In this document: piece after piece, positions 35,776 to 43,592 of the stretch
Layout of the letters: each line of letters starts with the position of its first letter
How positions within the stretch are numbered: position 1 is the first letter of the stretch
NCBI RefSeq assembly: GCF_016908775.1
Contig: NZ_JAFBEP010000002.1
Coordinates: forward strand, 1 to 64,000
Source of the DNA: Defluviitalea raffinosedens
Lineage (GTDB): Bacteria; Bacillota; Clostridia; Lachnospirales; Defluviitaleaceae
Length of the DNA stretch: 64,000 bases
Reading direction: 5' to 3'
The notes under the pieces: generated by a model
Told to the model about the DNA's origin: nothing
Database searches by the model: none
What the model saw: only the letters and a program-made list of their open reading frames with translations
Translations under genes and position numbers: made by a program

Positions 35776-37428
35776 TTAAAGCATATTTTTAAGCTCTTTT
35801 ATTTGTCCTAGGATTTCATAATATTCTCTGTCTAAGGCTTCTACGTCATCTTTTGGAGAAGGCATGGAGAGCTTACCTATAACTTCCGAAAGGCGATTCT
35901 GCAGTATAAGAATTTGCTTTTGGATTTCTTCTTTTTCATTACTGCGTTTTGCTGTATCTTTACTGGCTAAATATTCTTTATAAGTTCCCTTAAATGTTTT
36001 GATTTTATAATTTTCAATCGTCATAATGTGGTTCGCCACAGATTCTACAAATCTTCTGTCATGGGAAACAAATAAAAGAGTTCTGTCATAGTCCTTTAAA
36101 GCATTTTCCACTACTTCAAGAGAATTGATGTCCATATAATTTGTAGGTTCATCCAGTATAAGGAGATTGATGTCCTGCAATAATATTTTGGCAAAGGAAA
36201 CTTTAACTCTTTCTCCTCCGCTAAGAACATTCACTTTTTTATAAACATCTTCTCTCTTAAAGAGCAGCCTTGCAAGGAGTGTTCTTACAAAATTTTCAGG
36301 ATAAATGCTGCTTTCCATTATATTTTCTATGATACTTAAGTCATCCTTTAAAATACTCATATCCTGGCTAAAATACCCTATCTTTGCCCCTTGGGCAACT
36401 TTAACCGGTGCTTCTTTATTCATAATCATCTTAATCAAAGTCGTTTTTCCGCAGCCGTTAGGACCAATCAAAGCAATCTTTGAAGAATTATAAATGCTGA
36501 ATTCGGCATTCTCAAATATCATTTTATCTCCAAATGCCTTATAAATATTCCTGCCTTCAATAAGGATTTTGCTGTAGATTTTATTGGCATCCTGCAAATC
36601 CAATTTGATGCTTTCTTGTTCTTTAGGTTTTTCTTTAACCTCCAGATGCTCTATTCTTTTTTCTATATTCTTTATGGCTCTTTCTAAATTCGCCTTTGCT
36701 TTTTGGTTTCCTATTTTCCTATGAAGTCTGGCTTCAGAATTTCCCATTCGTCTTGGAGCTTTTTTAATACTTTTTACCTTCTGTTTGGTCTCAAGGATCA
36801 CTTCCTGAAGTCTCTTTTTTTCCTTGATATATGCCTCATATTCAAATTGTGCTCTTTCAACTTCCTGCTTCTTTTGAGCAGCATAATCGCTGTAATTTCC
36901 ATTATAAATTTTGATCTTCCCATGTTCTATCTCCAGAATTTTATTACATAATCGATCTAAAAAATCTCTGTCATGGGAAATAATCAGCAGGGCCTCATTA
37001 TATTCTTCAAATCTTTTTTCCATTAACTCAATGCCTTCCATATCCACATTACTGGTCGGCTCATCTGCAAAAATCAGAGCGCTTTTTTCTTCCAGTGCAA
37101 TGGCAAGTTTAAACCTTGTTTTTTCCCCACCGCTCATATACATACTCCATGTCCTTGGTACGCCAAATTTTGAAGCCATCTCATTACTGAGCGTTTGACC
37201 ATCAGGGGCATCCAGCTGCGAAATATGGGAATAATTTCCGTATAATTTCACCCAACCCTCATCCGGTTCTAATTTTTTGCTCAATACATTGATTAATGTA
37301 GTCTTTCCTGCTCCATTGACGCCTACAATACCTATTCTGTCTTCAGAATAAATATTTAATCCTTCAATGTCCAAAATCAATCGATCACCAAAGTACTTTT
37401 TTATATTTTTTGCTTCTAACAATAACAT
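35776..37428 (-). CDS. ABC-F ribosome-protection ATPase
   Basis: Cytosolic protein of 550 residues with two ABC domains and no membrane segment. First site: GVNGAGKT, MSGGEKTRF, IFADEPTSNVD. Second site: GPNGCGKT, LSGGERVKV, LILDEPTNYMD. The linker (about 180-275) is basic and helical, and a helical C-terminal extension is present. This layout matches the antibiotic-resistance ABC-F group of Firmicutes (Vga/Lsa/VmlR-like), which displaces drugs from the ribosome exit site. The leader carries a terminator that includes the ribosome-binding site, typical of drug-induced members. Which antibiotics are involved cannot be told. Confidence 0.88.
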   Translation of the reverse strand: MLLLEAKNIKKYFGDRLILDIEGLNIYSEDRIGIVGVNGAGKTTLINVLSKKLEPDEGWVKLYGNYSHISQLDAPDGQTLSNEMASKFGVPRTWSMYMSGGEKTRFKLAIALEEKSALIFADEPTSNVDMEGIELMEKRFEEYNEALLIISHDRDFLDRLCNKILEIEHGKIKIYNGNYSDYAAQKKQEVERAQFEYEAYIKEKKRLQEVILETKQKVKSIKKAPRRMGNSEARLHRKIGNQKAKANLERAIKNIEKRIEHLEVKEKPKEQESIKLDLQDANKIYSKILIEGRNIYKAFGDKMIFENAEFSIYNSSKIALIGPNGCGKTTLIKMIMNKEAPVKVAQGAKIGYFSQDMSILKDDLSIIENIMESSIYPENFVRTLLARLLFKREDVYKKVNVLSGGERVKVSFAKILLQDINLLILDEPTNYMDINSLEVVENALKDYDRTLLFVSHDRRFVESVANHIMTIENYKIKTFKGTYKEYLASKDTAKRSNEKEEIQKQILILQNRLSEVIGKLSMPSPKDDVEALDREYYEILGQIKELKNML

Positions 37429-37465
37429 AAAAAAACCTCTCCTTTATAATTTGGAGAGGATAGTA
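37429..37465 (-). promoter_or_regulatory. Attenuator terminator at the ABC-F start codon
   Basis: CCTCTCC/GGAGAGG stem (37436-37442 with 37453-37459), then T7, then ATG. The 3' arm is also the Shine-Dalgarno sequence. TACTATCC (37458-37465) overlaps the 5' arm and can pair with GGATAGTA at 37605-37612, extended to 10 bp with one wobble, to give an antiterminator. Confidence 0.8.
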
Positions 37466-37604
37466 CTACATTATAACTATTTTTAATCAAAACCACCCAA
37501 TAATCTCTGAAAATGCAATAAAACGCACTAAGGCTATCAATAAATACAATCAGACCATCAGATGACAATACCATTATATATTCAGGTATCAACAGTTATA
37601 AGAA

Positions 37605-37614
37605 TACTATCCAC
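37605..37614 (-). promoter_or_regulatory. Predicted antiterminator arm in the ABC-F leader
   Basis: On the minus strand GGATAGTA is complementary to the sequence covering the 5' arm of the terminator at 37458-37465. The leader between is about 140 bases and carries several short ATG frames without clear ribosome sites. Confidence 0.55.
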
Positions 37615-37759
37615 TTCCAAATTCAATAAAATGCATGCAAATAAAGCCTTTCATTAAGACTTTATTCAATTCATCATTTTAAATAAATCAAAGTGGATTA
37701 CATTCTCATTTCTGCCAATACCTTACCCTTTCATTAAAATATGTTTATAAATCAACATT

Positions 37760-37788
37760 ATTATATAAATATATTATTTCTTTGTCAA
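37760..37788 (-). promoter_or_regulatory. Promoter of the ABC-F gene
   Basis: TTGACA (37783-37788), 17-base spacer, TATAAT (37760-37765): full consensus. It overlaps the last codons of leuA and gives a leader of about 325 bases. Confidence 0.88.
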
Positions 37789-39450
37789 CGCCTTTACCAT
37801 TTTATTAAATGCATTAATAAGCGCCTGAATAGATGAAGTATTAATATTGCTGTGGATTCCTGCACCAAAATAAGATTTGCCATTCTCATCCTGTAATTTT
37901 ATATAGGACACTGCCCTCGAATTAGACCCTTGTTCTAAAGAATGTTCCTCATATTCTACTACTTTAAAACTTACAGGTGCATATTGTGTTAAGGCATTAC
38001 ATAAAGCATCAATTGGTCCGTTACCTTCTCCACTCAGTTTTGCTTCTGTTCCATCGATTGTCGCAATCGCAGAAATGGTAATGGAATCATCCTCTGTTGT
38101 AACATTATATTTTTTTAATGAAACAGGTGAATAAATATTCGTATATTCTCTTATAAAAATATCGTAAATCTCTTGTGGCGACAGCTCTTCCTGCTTATAG
38201 TCAGATTCATTGGTAATGATTACACTGAATTCCTGCTGCATAGATCGAGGAAGACGGAACCCAAATTCATTTTCTAAAATATAACTTACACCGCCTTTGC
38301 CGGATTGGCTGTTGATGCGGATAATCGGATCGTAGCTTCTTCCTATGTCCGCAGGATCAATAGGAAGATAGGGTACTTCCCAATATTTTGGTTTTTCTTT
38401 TTTGTATCTGTCCATACCTTTTTTAATGGCATCCTGATGAGATCCAGAAAATGCAGTATATACCAAATCCCCTACATAAGGATGTCTTGGAGATACATCC
38501 ATTCTTACATTTTCTTTATAAATCTCTACAATTGCATTGGCATCGCTAAAATCCAGTTCTGGGTCTATACCCTGGGAGAATAAATTCATTCCAAGGGTAA
38601 TAATGTCCGCATTCCCCGTTCTTTCTCCGTTTCCAAACAAAGTTCCTTCTACTCTTTCAGCACCAGCAAGCATTGCCAATTCAGAAGCAGCCACAGCAGT
38701 TCCTCTGTCATTATGAGTGTGGACGCTTATAATGATGGAATCCCTGCCTTTAATATGATCTCCAAAATATTCGATTTGATCTGCATAAATATTAGGCGTG
38801 GACATTTCTACTGTAGCAGGCAGATTAATAATTGCTTTATGTTCAGGCGTAGGCTGCCATACATCCATCACTGCTTCACAAATTTCTACTGCATAGTCTA
38901 CTTCTGTTCCTGTAAAACTTTCTGGAGAATATTCTAAAATGATGCTTCCTTTTTCTCTTTCATCCGCCAGTGCTTTTACTATTTTTGTCCCTTCAACAGC
39001 CAATGCTTTGATTTCTTCTTTATTCTTCTTAAATACAACTTCCCTTTGAAGTACAGAAGTAGAATTATATAAGTGAACGATCGCTCTCTTTGCTCCTTCC
39101 AGGGCTTCAAATGTTCTTTTTATGATGTGCTCTCTCGCCTGTGTTAATACTTGTATGGTTACATCCTCTGGAATTAAATTGTCTTCAATAAGTTTTCTTA
39201 CAAATTTAAATTCTGTTTCTGAAGCTGCAGGAAATCCTACTTCAATTTCCTTAAATCCCATCTTTACAAGGAAGTGAAACAATTTTAATTTCTGCTCAAG
39301 ATTCATAGGAATTTCTAAAGCCTGATTTCCGTCTCTTAAGTCTACACTGCACCAAATAGGCGCTGTTGTAATAGTTTGATCAGGCCATCTTCTGTTTTTC
39401 AAGTTTAACGGTGGATAAGGTCGATACTTTTGATAATTCATACTTCTCAT
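37774..39450 (-). CDS. leuA: 2-Isopropylmalate synthase
   Basis: DRE-TIM enzyme of 558 residues that condenses acetyl-CoA with 2-ketoisovalerate, the committed step to leucine. Motifs are WCSVDLRDGNQAL, the metal-binding VHTHNDRG and FGNGERTGN; the C-terminal leucine-binding domain is complete. The length and N-terminus match the longer yeast/actinobacterial-type LeuA (LeuA type 2) rather than the 510-residue enterobacterial form. GAGGAGG is 7 bases before the first ATG. It is separated by 20 kb from leuBCD and has its own leucine T-box, so leucine flow is set independently of the ilv-leu operon. Confidence 0.95.
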   Translation of the reverse strand: MRSMNYQKYRPYPPLNLKNRRWPDQTITTAPIWCSVDLRDGNQALEIPMNLEQKLKLFHFLVKMGFKEIEVGFPAASETEFKFVRKLIEDNLIPEDVTIQVLTQAREHIIKRTFEALEGAKRAIVHLYNSTSVLQREVVFKKNKEEIKALAVEGTKIVKALADEREKGSIILEYSPESFTGTEVDYAVEICEAVMDVWQPTPEHKAIINLPATVEMSTPNIYADQIEYFGDHIKGRDSIIISVHTHNDRGTAVAASELAMLAGAERVEGTLFGNGERTGNADIITLGMNLFSQGIDPELDFSDANAIVEIYKENVRMDVSPRHPYVGDLVYTAFSGSHQDAIKKGMDRYKKEKPKYWEVPYLPIDPADIGRSYDPIIRINSQSGKGGVSYILENEFGFRLPRSMQQEFSVIITNESDYKQEELSPQEIYDIFIREYTNIYSPVSLKKYNVTTEDDSITISAIATIDGTEAKLSGEGNGPIDALCNALTQYAPVSFKVVEYEEHSLEQGSNSRAVSYIKLQDENGKSYFGAGIHSNINTSSIQALINAFNKMVKALTKK

Positions 39451-39501
39451 ACTTTTTCCTCCTCTATATTAATAAAATTATAACGATTAATTTTTATCGT
39501 T

Positions 39502-39525
39502 TAGGAAATCCTGGTGAATTTCCTA
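39502..39525. repeat. Dispersed palindromic repeat, copy 4 (partial)
   Basis: TAGGAAAT-N8-ATTTCCTA, with TATACAAATAATAAAGG beyond the right arm resembling the outer arm of the other copies. It lies between the leuA T-box and the leuA start. Confidence 0.55.
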
Positions 39526-39532
39526 TACAAAT

Positions 39533-39925
39533 AATAAAGGTCTTTCATCTCAAACAGAGACGAAAGACCTTCTTCCGCGGTACCACTCTTGTTCATTCCT
39601 CAAAAAGGAATGCATCTTAAGCAGATACAAGCAGTCATAATAAGTATATTTTCATATAAAAAAATCTTTCATCCCAAAAGAGACGAAAGAATTCGCTACC
39701 ACCCTTTATTGCAAATATTAACGGATACGAGCCATGAAAATATACAATTACTGCCGATATCCTGTCATCATAACGGTTGACTGCCGTCTCATCCTACTTA
39801 CATTTCAGTGAGCAACTCCGAGGCGAGTTCAGTCTTCTTCTGATGCTGTTTCACACCACCCAACAGCTCTCTGAAATCATCCAAAAACTTACTACTCCTC
39901 TTCATCGTTTTTAAGCCTTTAAGTT
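39533..39925 (-). promoter_or_regulatory. Leucine T-box leader of leuA with tandem antiterminator/terminator modules
   Basis: One stem I contains a CUC (Leu) specifier at 39825-39827 in GAA-CUC-G, opposite AGUA. Module 1 has AGGGTGGTAGCG (39694-39705) and an 11-bp terminator (39665-39690) with T7. Module 2 has AGAGTGGTACCGCGG (39575-39589) and a 15-bp terminator (39537-39571). The terminators share TCTTTCGTCTC, as if duplicated. Only about 70 bases separate terminator 1 from T-box 2, too few for a second stem I. GTATATTTTCAT arms at 39644-39655 and 39734-39745 can pair across module 1. Confidence 0.88.
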
Positions 39926-39932
39926 GTAAAAT

Positions 39933-39961
39933 AATATATCATGGATATTTCATAAAGTCAA
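39933..39961 (-). promoter_or_regulatory. Promoter of leuA
   Basis: TTGACT (39956-39961), 17-base spacer, TATATT (39933-39938). Confidence 0.85.
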
Positions 39962-40157
39962 TCATTATTTTAATTTTTTTGAAAAATTTTATTATTAATC
40001 TTAAAAATGAAGATTTTTAATACAATTTTTTCTTCATCTCTTGTATGATTCTATAATTAATGGAGACACTACACTATATAATAAATATTTATGTTAAAGC
40101 ATTTGAGATATGATTATTCTCGAAGCAAATAATTTTTGAAATATTGGAGGGAAAAAT

Positions 40158-40532
40158 ATGGCTGATGAAACACGTAACAGAACCAATAATGAAGGTAATT
40201 TTAGCATTGGACATGTATTGCTGCGATTACTAGGTACAGCAGTCGTTCTAGCAATAACTGCATTCTTTACCCCTGGATTTAGTATTGCTAATTTATGGTC
40301 ACTCATTGTTGCTTCCATTGTTATTACTGCAATAGACTATCTGATAGAAAAAGTTACAGGAATTGATGCTTCTCCTTTTGGAAGAGGGATCGTAGGATTC
40401 ATCGTATCTGTTGCCATTATATATTTTACAAAATATCTGGTGCAAGGTTTTGATGTAACCCTTTGGGGAGCCATTATTGGTTCTATCGTTATCGGAATCA
40501 TTAATGCACTTACTCCCGGACGAGCACTATAA
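40158..40532 (+). CDS. Phage-holin-4_2 / YvlD-like membrane protein
   Basis: Small membrane protein of 124 residues with a short polar N-terminus and four hydrophobic helices, ending NALTPGRAL. It resembles the Mycobacterial-type phage holin superfamily IV proteins such as YvlD of Bacillus, which in most genomes are chromosomal and not phage lysis proteins. GGAGGG precedes the start. No phage genes surround it. It stands alone on the plus strand between leuA and the kdg block; its function is unknown, and a link to envelope stress in Bacillus is only an analogy. Confidence 0.75.
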   Translation: MADETRNRTNNEGNFSIGHVLLRLLGTAVVLAITAFFTPGFSIANLWSLIVASIVITAIDYLIEKVTGIDASPFGRGIVGFIVSVAIIYFTKYLVQGFDVTLWGAIIGSIVIGIINALTPGRAL

Positions 40533-40560
40533 TATTAAAAGCTGTTCGATACGAACAGTT

Positions 40561-40613
40561 AAAACAAAAGCAAAACCTTCAAGTTGGGAACTTGAAGGTT
40601 TTGCTTTTGTTTT
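40561..40613. terminator. Bidirectional terminator
   Basis: Perfect 25-bp inverted repeat (40561-40585 with 40589-40613) with a GGG loop, A-rich at one end and T-rich at the other, between the convergent holin-like and kdgK genes. Confidence 0.95.
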
Positions 40614-40641
40614 AACATGATCCCTATTTTTTAAAAACATG

Positions 40642-41589
40642 TTATCGATCAATATGCTCTGTTTTACCGATGAATTCCAATAGCTGAAGGTAAGTTGGAA
40701 GGCCTTCCATATCTCCGCTCACTAAAGTAGCCATAGCTCCTACACCATTAGCATACTGTGCACATTCTGATAAAGATAAATTTCTTAAGATGCCTGATAA
40801 GAATCCTGCTGCATATCCATCTCCTGCCCCTACAGTATCTTCTACTTCATCCACGGGATACCCGGCAACATATTCTCCCTGGTCTTTATTGGCTACGTAG
40901 CATCCTTCTTTCCCAAGTTTAATTGCTATTATTTTGCATCCCATATCTATGAATGCTTTTGCAATTTCCTCTGGTTTTTCCATTCCCAACAAAATTTTGC
41001 CTTCATCAATTCCAGGGAAAATCACATCTGCAGATTCTGCAATCTTTAGCAACACTGGTCTTGCCTCATTAACGCTCCAAAGTTTTAATCTTATATTGGG
41101 GTCAAAAGATACTAAAACCCCATTGTCCTTAGCTATTTGAATAGCTCTGAATACAGTCTCTCTTGCTGACTGAGAAAGCGCTGGAGTTATGCCTGTCAAA
41201 TGCAGTATTTTTGCTGTTTTTATATATTCCTCATCCAGATCCTCCGGGGTTATATTCGCAGCAGCAGAATTTTTGCGATAGTAATATACATTAGGATTAA
41301 CATGGGCAAAACGTTCTTTAAATATCAATCCCGTATTATTCTGGGGATCCGTTCTTACTCTGGAAACATCAACCCCTTCCCCTCTGATGGTTGCCTTTAT
41401 ATATCTTCCAAATTCGTCATCTCCTAATTTTGAAAACCATCCTACTTCATGTCCAAGTCTTGCAAGACCTATGGCCACATTAGACTCTGCACCAGCTATA
41501 GTTTTATAAAAATTATTGACATAACGAAGAGGTCCTTTTGATCCTGGATTAAATAATACCATTGATTCTCCAAAAGTAATCAGCTCCAT
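40642..41589 (-). CDS. kdgK: 2-Keto-3-deoxygluconate kinase, PfkB family (copy 2)
   Basis: Ribokinase-fold kinase of 315 residues that phosphorylates KDG to KDPG. The N-terminal GESMVLFNP, the AGAESNVAIGLARLG loop, VYYYRKNSAAANI and the catalytic DTVGAGDGYAAGF are visible; the YYRKxSAA segment is typical of KDG kinases. The ATG at 41589 (MELITFGES) has GGAG upstream at acceptable spacing. An intrinsic terminator lies just upstream, so it depends on read-through or a weak local promoter. The other kinase (41704-42735) has only moderate similarity, so one may prefer another keto-sugar acid. Confidence 0.85.
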   Translation of the reverse strand: MELITFGESMVLFNPGSKGPLRYVNNFYKTIAGAESNVAIGLARLGHEVGWFSKLGDDEFGRYIKATIRGEGVDVSRVRTDPQNNTGLIFKERFAHVNPNVYYYRKNSAAANITPEDLDEEYIKTAKILHLTGITPALSQSARETVFRAIQIAKDNGVLVSFDPNIRLKLWSVNEARPVLLKIAESADVIFPGIDEGKILLGMEKPEEIAKAFIDMGCKIIAIKLGKEGCYVANKDQGEYVAGYPVDEVEDTVGAGDGYAAGFLSGILRNLSLSECAQYANGVGAMATLVSGDMEGLPTYLQLLEFIGKTEHIDR

Positions 41590-41616
41590 GCCTTTCATCT
41601 CCTTTATCATTTATAT

Positions 41617-41647
41617 AAAAAAAGAGAGTATGTTTTTAGACATACTC
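41617..41647 (-). terminator. Intercistronic terminator between the two kdgK-like genes
   Basis: GAGTATGT/ACATACTC stem (41626-41647) followed on the minus strand by a T-run, 28 bases before the start of the downstream kinase. Confidence 0.8.
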
Positions 41648-41703
41648 ATATAGGAAATAATTTTAATGTATAGGAAGTAATTCTCATGAACACATTTAAC
41701 GTA

Positions 41704-42735
41704 TTATCGTTGAACCCTGCCAGAAGCATCTCCCTTAACAAGGGTCATTACTTCATCTAATGAAGCATGGTTAAAATCTCCTGGGATGGTATGTTTCAGT
41801 GCGGAAGCTGCAACTGCGAACTCTAATGCATCTTTGAAGTTTTGACCAGTAACCAAACCATAAATTAATCCTCCTGCAAAAGAGTCGCCACCACCTACAC
41901 GGTCAACGATACGAATATCATATTTTCTGGAACGATAAAATTCGTTTCCGTCATATATTAAAGCACTCCATCCATTATCGGATGCAGAATAGCTTTCTCT
42001 TAAAGTGGTTACTACATATTTAAAACCGAATTTTTCTTTCATAGCTTTAAAGATATTTTTGTAGCCTTCTAATTCTAATTCACCTTTGGTTACATCGGTT
42101 TCTCCAGGTTTGAATCCTAATACTTTTTCAGCATCTTCTTCATTTCCAATACATACATCTACGTATTGCATTAAGTTGGTCATTACTTTTTGTGCTTTTT
42201 CCGGAGACCATAATTTCTTTCTGTAGTTTAAATCCACGCTTACAGTTACACCGTGTTTTTTAGCTGCTTTTAAAGCTGCTTCTGTAAGTTCGGCTGCTTT
42301 ATCGCTGATTGCAGGAGTAATTCCGCTAAAATGGAACCAGTCTGCTCCTTCGAAAATTTTATCAAAATCAAAATCAGAAACATCTGCTTCTGCGATGGCA
42401 GAATGAGCTCTGTCATAAACAACCTTGGAAGGACGCATGGATGCTCCTGTTTCTAAATAATAGATACCAATTCTTTCTCCGCCGCGCGCAATATAATCTG
42501 TATGCACTCCAAATTGTCTTAAGCTGTTTATTGCGGACTGTCCAATTGGGTTTTTAGGGAGCTTGGTTACAAAATAAGCATCCAGTCCATAGTTTGCTAC
42601 AGATACAGCCACATTAGCTTCTCCACCACCATATACAACGTCAAAAGAATTCGCCTGCTCAAATTTTAAATAACCAGGTGTTGAAAGACGAAGCATGATT
42701 TCTCCCATAGTAACAATTTTTTTACTCATCTTCAT
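41704..42735 (-). CDS. kdgK: 2-Keto-3-deoxygluconate kinase, PfkB family (copy 1)
   Basis: PfkB-family sugar kinase of 343 residues (341 if the third codon is used; AAGGAG spacing fits either). It has GEIMLRLSTPG, VYGGGEANVAVSVANYG, the second PfkB signature DRVGGGDSFAGGLIYG, and a regular C-terminus. It follows the KDPG aldolase by 8 bases, so they form one operon for the last two steps of hexuronate breakdown. Its sequence is of the clostridial KDG-kinase type and diverged from the second kinase downstream. Confidence 0.87.
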   Translation of the reverse strand: MKMSKKIVTMGEIMLRLSTPGYLKFEQANSFDVVYGGGEANVAVSVANYGLDAYFVTKLPKNPIGQSAINSLRQFGVHTDYIARGGERIGIYYLETGASMRPSKVVYDRAHSAIAEADVSDFDFDKIFEGADWFHFSGITPAISDKAAELTEAALKAAKKHGVTVSVDLNYRKKLWSPEKAQKVMTNLMQYVDVCIGNEEDAEKVLGFKPGETDVTKGELELEGYKNIFKAMKEKFGFKYVVTTLRESYSASDNGWSALIYDGNEFYRSRKYDIRIVDRVGGGDSFAGGLIYGLVTGQNFKDALEFAVAASALKHTIPGDFNHASLDEVMTLVKGDASGRVQR

Positions 42736-42743
42736 TTCACTCC

Positions 42744-43388
42744 TTAATTTCTAGCTTGTTTGATCTTTTCTATAAATTGTTTTGCTGTTTCAGTAATCAG
42801 CCCATAATTTCCACTTTTTGCCCCGGCAGTTAATTCTCCGCCAACACCTACAGCAACACATCCATTTTTAATCCATTGATCTACATTATCTAAACTTACT
42901 CCACCAGTAGGCATCAATACAGCCTGTGGAAGAGGCCCTTTAATTGCTTTAATAATGTCTGGTCCATAGGCACTGCCTGGGAACACTTTAATAACATCTG
43001 CCCCTGCTTCCATTGCACGAATCATTTCTGTAATGGTCATACATCCAGGCATATAAGGAATTTGATATCTGTTACATAATTTTGCTGTTTCTAAATCAAA
43101 TCCTGGACTAACGATGTACTCTGCTCCAGCCAGGATAGCTACTCTTGCAGTTTCACTGTCCAATACTGTACCTGCTCCAACGATTAATTCATCTTTAGTG
43201 AATTTAGATTTTAATGATTCTATCACTCTATCTGCTCTGGGAACGGTAAAAGTAACTTCGATTGCAGGAATTCCCCCTTCAATACAAGCCTGAGCAATCT
43301 TTTCAGCTTTTTCTTCATTTTCAGCTCTAACAACTGCTACAATACCGACATCCATAATCTTTTTTAAAGTTTCGATTTTAGAAATCAT
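42744..43388 (-). CDS. eda: KDPG / KHG aldolase
   Basis: Class I aldolase of 214 residues that cleaves 2-keto-3-deoxy-6-phosphogluconate to pyruvate and glyceraldehyde-3-phosphate. The catalytic glutamate is in AIEVTFTVPRA and the Schiff-base lysine in ADVIKVFPGSAYGP; the phosphate loop PTGGVSLDN is present. I chose the ATG at 43388 over an in-frame TTG at 43400 that is too close to AAAGGA. It heads the operon with kdgK copy 1, behind a promoter that overlaps a likely IclR operator. Confidence 0.94.
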   Translation of the reverse strand: MISKIETLKKIMDVGIVAVVRAENEEKAEKIAQACIEGGIPAIEVTFTVPRADRVIESLKSKFTKDELIVGAGTVLDSETARVAILAGAEYIVSPGFDLETAKLCNRYQIPYMPGCMTITEMIRAMEAGADVIKVFPGSAYGPDIIKAIKGPLPQAVLMPTGGVSLDNVDQWIKNGCVAVGVGGELTAGAKSGNYGLITETAKQFIEKIKQARN

Positions 43389-43422
43389 GGTGATTTTCAA
43401 TCCTTTCTCGTTTCACAATATG

Positions 43423-43463
43423 AACTATAGTTTCATTATACGAAATCATCATGAATTATGCAA
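43423..43463 (-). promoter_or_regulatory. Promoter and IclR-type operator of the eda-kdgK operon
   Basis: TTGCAT (43458-43463), 17-base spacer, TATAAT (43435-43440). Just downstream a palindrome, AACTATAGTT (43423-43432) within ATGAACTATAGTTTCAT, covers the predicted start near 43428 and is a candidate site for the IclR protein encoded upstream. Confidence 0.65.
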
Positions 43464-43560
43464 GAGATTAAATCAGGTTATATATTTCAATTATCTTTAG
43501 TTTGAGCAAAATTATTCCGTCATTCTCTTCCATACTTATAATCTTGCATTTTTTAAGAAT

Positions 43561-43592
43561 AAAAAAACCAGGCTACATTTTATAGCCCAGTT
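43561..43592 (-). terminator. Terminator of the IclR gene
   Basis: 9-bp stem with wobbles (43567-43591) overlapping the stop codon and followed by T7 on the minus strand. Confidence 0.8.

Noticed and set aside
37430-37580. Frame of about 50 codons in the ABC-F leader that overlaps the ABC-F start
   Set aside because: No Shine-Dalgarno site precedes its ATG, and the terminator/antiterminator explains the leader better. A regulatory short peptide remains possible but is not supported.
40158-40532. Holin gene as a prophage remnant
   Set aside because: No other phage gene is near, and this superfamily is commonly chromosomal.
41640-41690. ATAGGAA motifs after kdgK copy 1
   Set aside because: They are direct, not inverted, and lack the arms of the palindromic repeat family.
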